From Hyparrhenia diplandra (taxonomy: Eukaryota; Streptophyta; Magnoliopsida; Poales; Poaceae), in assembly GCA_015847255.1 (NCBI GenBank), contig JADLZK010008581.1, positions 1 through 64,000 of the forward strand: a stretch of 64,000 nucleotides of DNA, read 5' to 3'. Below are positions 58,031 to 64,000 of this stretch, one piece after another. A model generated the notes under the pieces. It was not told where the DNA came from, did no database searches, and was given only the letters and a program-made list of their open reading frames with translations. Position numbers and translations under genes: made by a program. Each line of letters begins with the position of its first letter. The first letter of the stretch is position 1.

Positions 58031-61000
58031 GCACAACACCGTGGTGATGTCCACCGCACCGCCGCCGCGTTCTCCGGCCTAGAGGAGCCAAGGCGCCGCT
58101 TTCGCCATTAACCAAACACCCCACGCCCGTGCACTCACGCGCGCCAAGCCAAAGGCCTGCCTTGCCGAGCTCTCACGGCCGGAAGCGCCGATGCCAACAC
58201 CCGGCCGCCATGAAAGCCATGGCCGCGAACCACCATGGCCATAATCCACCTTGCAACCGCCGTTCGCCAAGCCCGACCAATATAGGACACGGACCTCCAC
58301 CTTCGTGTCTACCTCTTAGTGGCGAGTAGAAAGGCCCCCCTTTGCCGTGTTTCGTCCCTAGAACGCCCGGGCCGCCTAGACCAGCGCCCGGCGGCGGTGA
58401 TCCATGGCGCGCGTGTGGCGTGCGTCGAGGGGACTCGAGCCACCTCAGGGGGACCTTGTTGATGAGCTCCGCCTCATCATGCCACGCCGTAAGCTGCCAC
58501 CTTGGAAGGAGAAAGGCCTTCGCCTTGCCTCACTCCCGCGTGACCGCCGTGCCAGGATGTCCGGCGGCCCGGCTGGCGGTGCGCGAGGGACTCCGCCCGT
58601 CCCGTTTGGTACGCCGCGGTAGGTTAGGTAGCCATCTAGTGAGCCCAATCGGGGAAACCCATCCTTTAGCATAGTCGCATCGACAACGAGCTCGTCGTTG
58701 CTCGCCAAAACCGCCTCGGTGTGCCGCCACCCTTGCTGACCGGTTGGGAGCTGCGCCGCGCCGCAAGGAGCACGCCCGGCCTTCCTGACGCGCCCTAGGG
58801 ACGCGCCGTCATCCATGTCGTAGGACCACGCCCGATACATATCCCAGGAAAAAGGGGCAACCAGGAGCCTCGAGCGGCAGGCGGCAGCCTCCCCGCCTCG
58901 CAACGCCGCGGCACCACGCCCGCCGGCTTCTTTGGAGCACCTTGCGCCGCCGACCGACCGCCCGAGAGCCCGCCATAGTACCTCGGCCGTAGGTGCTCTT
59001 GTTCGAGTTCGGAGGCACGAGGGCCGGATTTGTTCACAAGCTGCGCCGCCCGATCGTCGCCGTGAGAGTAGAAGCGGAGGGAAGGGAGCGAAGCGGAAGA
59101 ACAGCGGATGGACCTGGTCCACAGTGAGCCGTGAGCAGGGGCGAAGGTGGGACGCGGTCCACGATAGAACCGGTTGGTCTATGGACCGGGGGCCTATGGC
59201 CCACGGTACACGGTCCATGAAGCCACCGCCGCGGACCCGGCCCGTTAGAGCCAAGTTCGGCCCACGTGGGCGGCCTCGCGGCGACACGTGTCGGGCAGGC
59301 GCCCCATTAACCATATCCGGCCCAACCGGGCCCGTTATCGGCCCATTCGGCCTAATAGTCGTTGACCGGTCAACGCTGACTGTTGACCGGTCCCACCTGG
59401 CCCCACGTGTCGATCCGCCGTAGCCCACGGGACCCACTGTCATTGGTTGCCACCATCGGGTGCCCTGCGTCGGCTTGATGGCGTCATCATGACATCACTC
59501 GTGGCGTCATCGCGGACCCACCTGTCGCCCACCAATTGCTGCTGGACCCGTATGGCGTCATGCCGACGTCGGCCGCCCAACCGAAGCTGCCACGTGTCGA
59601 AAGATCCGGTTAAACCAACCTTTTTCCATTATTAGAATATAATTTGATCTTAGGAAATTCATAGAATATTCATACTAGCTCGAAAATTATGAAACAAGAG
59701 TCCAAATTTTTCTAAAATCGAGCTCTACGTCATAGGGTTATCTATGAGTGCATTTGGATCTTTTGGATATTGTTGCTTCTTTGTGGACCTCTATAGAGTA
59801 AATTTTATCGCGACTCTACGTTATGTTTCGGTCCGGAGTGGAGTCGACCCAGGAGGAGGAGACCCCGGCGTACGACTACATAAGTGGCGGAGACTAGTAC
59901 CACTACTTCCTCGACATCGCAGTGTCATGGCAAGCACTTTGTTTTAGAGAATCCTATTTAGACATTGCAAAAAAGATATGCTAGCGCTTTTACTTTACTC
60001 ATTTGCTAGTATATATGGATGCATGCTTTTACTGAGCTTTGATATGCCTTGATTGAAACCCATCCACCACAATTACCCAGCTTTGCGCTCGCACTTATAT
60101 ACTCCTGCCTGCTTGCTTGCACTTGCCACTATGTGGCTTTACCTTCACTTACGTGTATATATATGAGAGCCGGAGTATATGAGCGGACGGTTGAGTTGTG
60201 TCGTGCAGGGAGTGTGATTCGCGCGTGCGTGTGTCTTGGGTGTGTGGTGGTGAGGGTTGAGTCGGCCAGGCGGGATCTACGACGAGTCGCGAGGGACGAA
60301 GTCTAGCCGAGGAGGTGCGGCACTGGGCACCCCGGTGTTAGGTACCTGTGGCGGGTACATGGTGATTTTTCCCAGAGTTCGGGGTGGAGAGCCTTTGTGG
60401 AGCGAAGCCCCAAGGTGCTGTCGAGAGCATAGAAGATGAGAAGATGTCTTGTCTGGTCAACCTAAGGACTTACAGATCGTTGGGACGGAATCATATGGGA
60501 ACCTGGTACACATCGCTCGCCCCAAAGTGGGTAGGGGACGGGTAGTCCGACTAGCTAGGGCGGTGCCATTTCTCGCTAGGTTTGTAAGGTGATTAGGGTC
60601 AACGGAGACGAAGGCCGAGCCTGTTCCGTTCTAGTAGGCAGCACCACTTGTAGGGCCCGGTGTTGTCTTTCCTAGTCTCAGCGTGCCGGTGGTACTCCGG
60701 GGCTTCCCAGGGCTGAATGGTAGGATGGCATCGTACTAGTTGGAAGGCAGCCGGAATCTTTCTAGGTGCTCCTAGGGCATCGATGATGGTGATCGAGAGA
60801 TCTTGTGTACACGCTCTGCAGAGTTTAAACCAATACGTATTGTCCCGCCTTCGGGCATGGATCCGACTTTGGGCCCGGATCGCCTAAAGGTGTGTAGGCC
60901 TTCGAGCCTGGACGACCTAAAGGTGTGTGCCGGCTTACTTGTTGGGTTTACCCCATGGGTTCTTGCTTTTCCGAGTAGAGAGGGTGTTTTCTCTTCTTAC

Positions 61001-61700
61001 CTAGGGGTGTAGTTGAGTGTGGGGATTTACGGCTGAGAGCCTGGAGGCTGAGAGCCGGTTAGGCAAGGCAGAAGAAGATGAAGGGCTGTCTTGTCGCCTT
61101 GTGTCAGTTGTGAGTTGTGAGTTGTGAGATGTGTGATATGCTTGGGATGGATTTTGGGAAGATGTTGGGAATGAGTTTAAAATGTGATTATTATTATTTT
61201 ATTATTATTACTTGTTGCCTGCATGCGCTAAGGATGCAAACCACAGCCAAATATTAGGATCGCCAGATCCCTTATTTTCTATTTTCCACTAAAGCTCATT
61301 CAGTGCTGACCATGGCCTGCACATATCCTGGGCGGTGTCGATTTACGTCTCGTGGTAACTAGAAGGATTAGGTGGTCTCGTGCCTACACTCAAGCCGGAG
61401 ATGATGATGATGATGCTTCCGCAACTAGCTTCCGGTCTTCGACGCCGCTCGATTGTGTGACTCGATTGTTTCCGCCAAGAGGCGATGTACCTTTATAAAC
61501 CCTTCTATTTGTATTCTTTTTATTCAAGTTTGACTCAGAATCGATCGTAATTCGGATAATGTGATGGAATGATCCTCGGGGACCATCGTGTTATACTTCA
61601 TTACGTGGATTTCCCTTCGTGGAAATCGGGGATGTTCTGAGACTCTCTAGGAACATGAAGTGGTAGGTGGGCGGTGGCGTGATGAAGCGGCATGAGGTGC
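58031..61700. other. Non-coding repeat-like DNA, possibly part of another LTR element
   Basis: 58.0-59.6 kb is GC-rich, with CCACGTGTCG strings and a GTTGACCGGTCAACG-type inverted string (59350-59385); 59.6-61.6 kb is mixed, with GGAGGAGGAGACCCCGGCG near 59850 as in grass gypsy leaders, and short tandem repeats (GAGTTGTGAGTTGTGAG at 61109; GATGATGATGATG near 61400). A 332-codon open frame on - at 58445-59443 is a GC artefact without motif. No gene is recognised. Confidence 0.4.
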
Positions 61701-62039
61701 GGATGGTATAGTGTTGACCAATTGGCCAACCATTTAACCTTCCTTGAAAAAGGCACTTTAGGGGTGGTTTAGTTAAGAAATCGGCCCTAAAAAGAAGTTT
61801 TTAGGAGTGGTTGGTTTACGACAAACAAACTATATTTTCAGGGGCAGCTGCGCTTTTATAACAACTGCCCATAAACAAAGTTTCTAGATGTAGTCTCCAT
61901 AATGAAGTTGTCCTCCTTGAAACAAGTTTTTCAATGATGTGCGTTGCAATGCAACAACAAGCTGAAATATATCATGTTATTTATAAGTCCGGAAATTTTG
62001 GGGATCAAGCTTTACTAGGTACGGATGACGAGGATACTC

Positions 62040-64000
62040 AAAGGAGGTGGATGTGCCTAATGGTAGTATGATGACTGAGTTCGGGAATGAGCAGATAATG
62101 GAAGATGGGTTTTTGGATGACATGTCTGAACAAGATAACCTGAGCCAAGGATGGCAATCTCCTAAGAGCAAGAACTCTAAGAAGAGGAGGAAGAAAAAGG
62201 TGGTGGTAGCGCTACAAGAACAAGCAAAGCAATAGGGTCCCTAGGGATGGGGTCCCCATTGCTACTAAAGCTGCTAACCAGGCTAAGGCAAGAGATCTTA
62301 CGTCAGGTACTACATCTTCTTCTAACCCATTTACTGTTCTCAACAATGTAGATATTGCTAGTTTATTAGCTGTTATCAATGATCTAAACCTAGAAGTAGA
62401 AAACCAAGAGGAACCAATTAATATCTTTAGGGTTGAGGAAGTTGCTAGGGTAGCCATTGCTAAAGCAAGATATAAAGCTTACTTAGAAAAATGTAAAGAC
62501 AGACGAGGGGTTAGTGCGAATATGATCAATCGACTTAATGGCCATGGACATCATTGACAACAGACTTAGAGAGATGGTCTCTGACCCATCAATGGGGGGA
62601 ATGGACAATAGTGACCACAATGCTGAAATGGAGCATCCAGATAATATTGTTTCCAATGAGGATCATGTTTTGGAATGTTAGGGATCTAGATAAATCATAT
62701 AAAAGAGGCATCATCTTAAAGCATATCCTTCAAGAAAACTTAGATATTATTGGAATCTAGGAAACCATCAAACAAGACTTTTCTGACCAAGAGTTGAAAG
62801 AGATGATATGCGGGCCTTTAGATTTTGCATGGAGATGGACTCTCGCAAAAGGTCATTCTCGAATTTTGATGGGAATTAAGACAAACAACTTTGAGATGGA
62901 GGCGGATTCATATGTCTAACTTTTTCCTAGGTGTTCTTCTTAGAAATATGCTATCGACCATAGGTTTTGGCTTTTGACAGTTTATGGTCCTGCACAACAT
63001 AATCTTTCTATTAGTTTTATCCTAGACCTGTCTAACTTTTGCACAAATGAAAGCATACCTATCCATTTGGGAGGTGTCTTCAACTTGATTAGGAGTAAGA
63101 AAGACAGGAATCAAAGTTTGGGTGACTCTAAACTAATGGATCTCTTCAATGACTTCATTGGTAATTTTCTCTTGAGAGAAACCTTTGTTAGTGGTGCCAA
63201 ATTCACATGGTCCAATAACTAGAAGGACCCAACCATGGTCAAACTAAATAGAATTCTGGATTACGCTGCTTAGGGATTTGAAATATTCTAACTGTTCTTC
63301 TTGGTATAAAGCTAGAATTGGATCATATCATGCACCACCCGATCTTTGGGGAGCAAGGAGCTCCTAAGTCCAAATACTTCTTCTTTGAAGAAAAATGGAT
63401 CCACCAGGAGGGGTTTTATGACATAGTTAAATCTAGGTGGGAGAACATAAAAGATAGGTATGATCCTTGGACATATTCTATGGATATTTGGCATGGATGC
63501 CTGCAACTCCTTAGAAAGTTCCTTAGTGGTTGGAATCTACAAAGGATTGGCCAAGAGAAAAAGGTTTTGGATGACATTACAAAAAGAATTGAAAATATTG
63601 ACTCTATGGTAGAATAGTGTTGAGTTACACCGAGTGGGAGGAAAGACTGTTGCTTGAAATGGAATTTGAACATGTAAGTAGAATTGAGGAGCTTCAATGG
63701 AAACAAAGAGTTGGTAGGAATTGGATTTTACCGGGAGATGCAAATACCCAATTCTTTCACCAATTTGTGAATGGTAGATGGAGGAAAAAGACTATTACTA
63801 GGGTGATCTAGAGAGATCGGGGGGCAAGGTGCCATATTTGATCATATTGTCAAGTTCTATAATGGTTTATTTGGGGAAAATGAACCTTGCTCTATTCTCT
63901 AAAACAGGACTTACGGCCTAATGAACTCACTTTAGTTGATGAGGATAAAGTAGATCTGATTAAACCTTTTATCATGGAAGAGATCAAAGGAGTAGTGACA
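62040..64000 (+). mobile_element. L1-type LINE, ORF2 endonuclease and start of RT, truncated by the window edge
   Basis: 62047-62235 encodes an acidic-then-basic piece (SQGWQSPKSKNSKKRRKKK) like the end of plant LINE ORF1. From 62650 the AP-endonuclease of ORF2 follows: MFWNVRDLDKSYKRGI, ENLDIIGI, ETIKQDFSD, TVYGPAQHN, PIHLGGVFNLIRSKKDRN (a GGDFN-type block with Asp replaced by Val), LRETFVSGAKFTWSNN. Then the linker (LLEMEFEHVSRIEELQWKQR, NTQFFHQFVNGRWRKKTI) and the first RT block (KVDLIKPFIMEEIKG) at the edge. In-frame stops (for example 62758, 63220, 63808) and frame changes show it is inactive. The RT proper lies outside the window. Confidence 0.88.

Noticed and set aside
58445..59443. 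332-codon open frame on -, the longest in its region
   Set aside because: Composition is Arg/Gly/Pro/Ala-rich as expected from GC-rich DNA read at random, no motif is found, and overlapping long frames exist on the other strand.
1..64000. Organelle, viral or bacterial insert
   Set aside because: No chloroplast, mitochondrial, bacterial or viral gene was recognised; everything coding is plant nuclear or retroelement.

Overview
The window is nuclear DNA from a grass (Poaceae). The evidence is intron-containing plant genes with GC-rich 5' exons, three Stowaway MITEs with the CTCCCTCCGT-type terminus, a CACTA element, a 9-bp-TSD Mutator-like element, tRNA-type SINEs, a Ty3/gypsy element with a TGTCGGGGACC-type LTR terminus, and a plant L1 LINE. 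The species cannot be fixed from sequence alone.

Layout. 0-8.3 kb: a respiratory burst NADPH oxidase (Rboh) gene on +, followed by a duplicated Rboh fragment sandwiched between two direct repeats. 8.6-11.7 kb: a small nine-exon coiled-coil gene. 12-23 kb: repeat-rich DNA with a solo LTR, a DCD-domain gene remnant, a truncated gypsy-like element and a ~0.5-kb direct duplication. 23.8-26.6 kb: a thioredoxin-fold APR-like (APRL) gene on -. 27.8-28.9 kb: a complete non-autonomous CACTA element. 29-32 kb: a transposon-like region with a dense ATTCAG motif cluster and a truncated lipid-transfer-protein-like gene. 33.7-34.1 kb: a small secreted-peptide gene of unrecognised family. 34.8-35.8 kb: a Mutator-like element. 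37.9-38.3 kb: a RALF peptide hormone gene. 40.3-40.6 kb: a SINE. 41.8-43.2 kb: the end of another LTR element. 43.6-58.0 kb: a full-length gypsy element, gag-pol on -, carrying a second, oppositely transcribed, intron-containing gene. 58-61.7 kb: non-coding repeat-like DNA. 62-64 kb: an L1-type LINE that runs off the right edge.

The single-copy genes are not obviously one pathway, although Rboh (apoplastic ROS) and RALF (apoplastic peptide signal) both act in cell-surface signalling. The two strongest themes are gene-fragment capture by transposons (Rboh, LTP-like, possibly the CACTA and Mutator-like cores) and the antisense accessory gene in the gypsy element.

One caution applies throughout. 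Rboh, APRL, RALF, the coiled-coil gene and the gypsy polyprotein all carry 1-2 base frameshifts, mostly in homopolymers or GC-rich runs, while their protein motifs stay conserved. This looks more like uncorrected assembly indels than like five independent gene deaths, so no gene here should be called dead on frameshifts alone.
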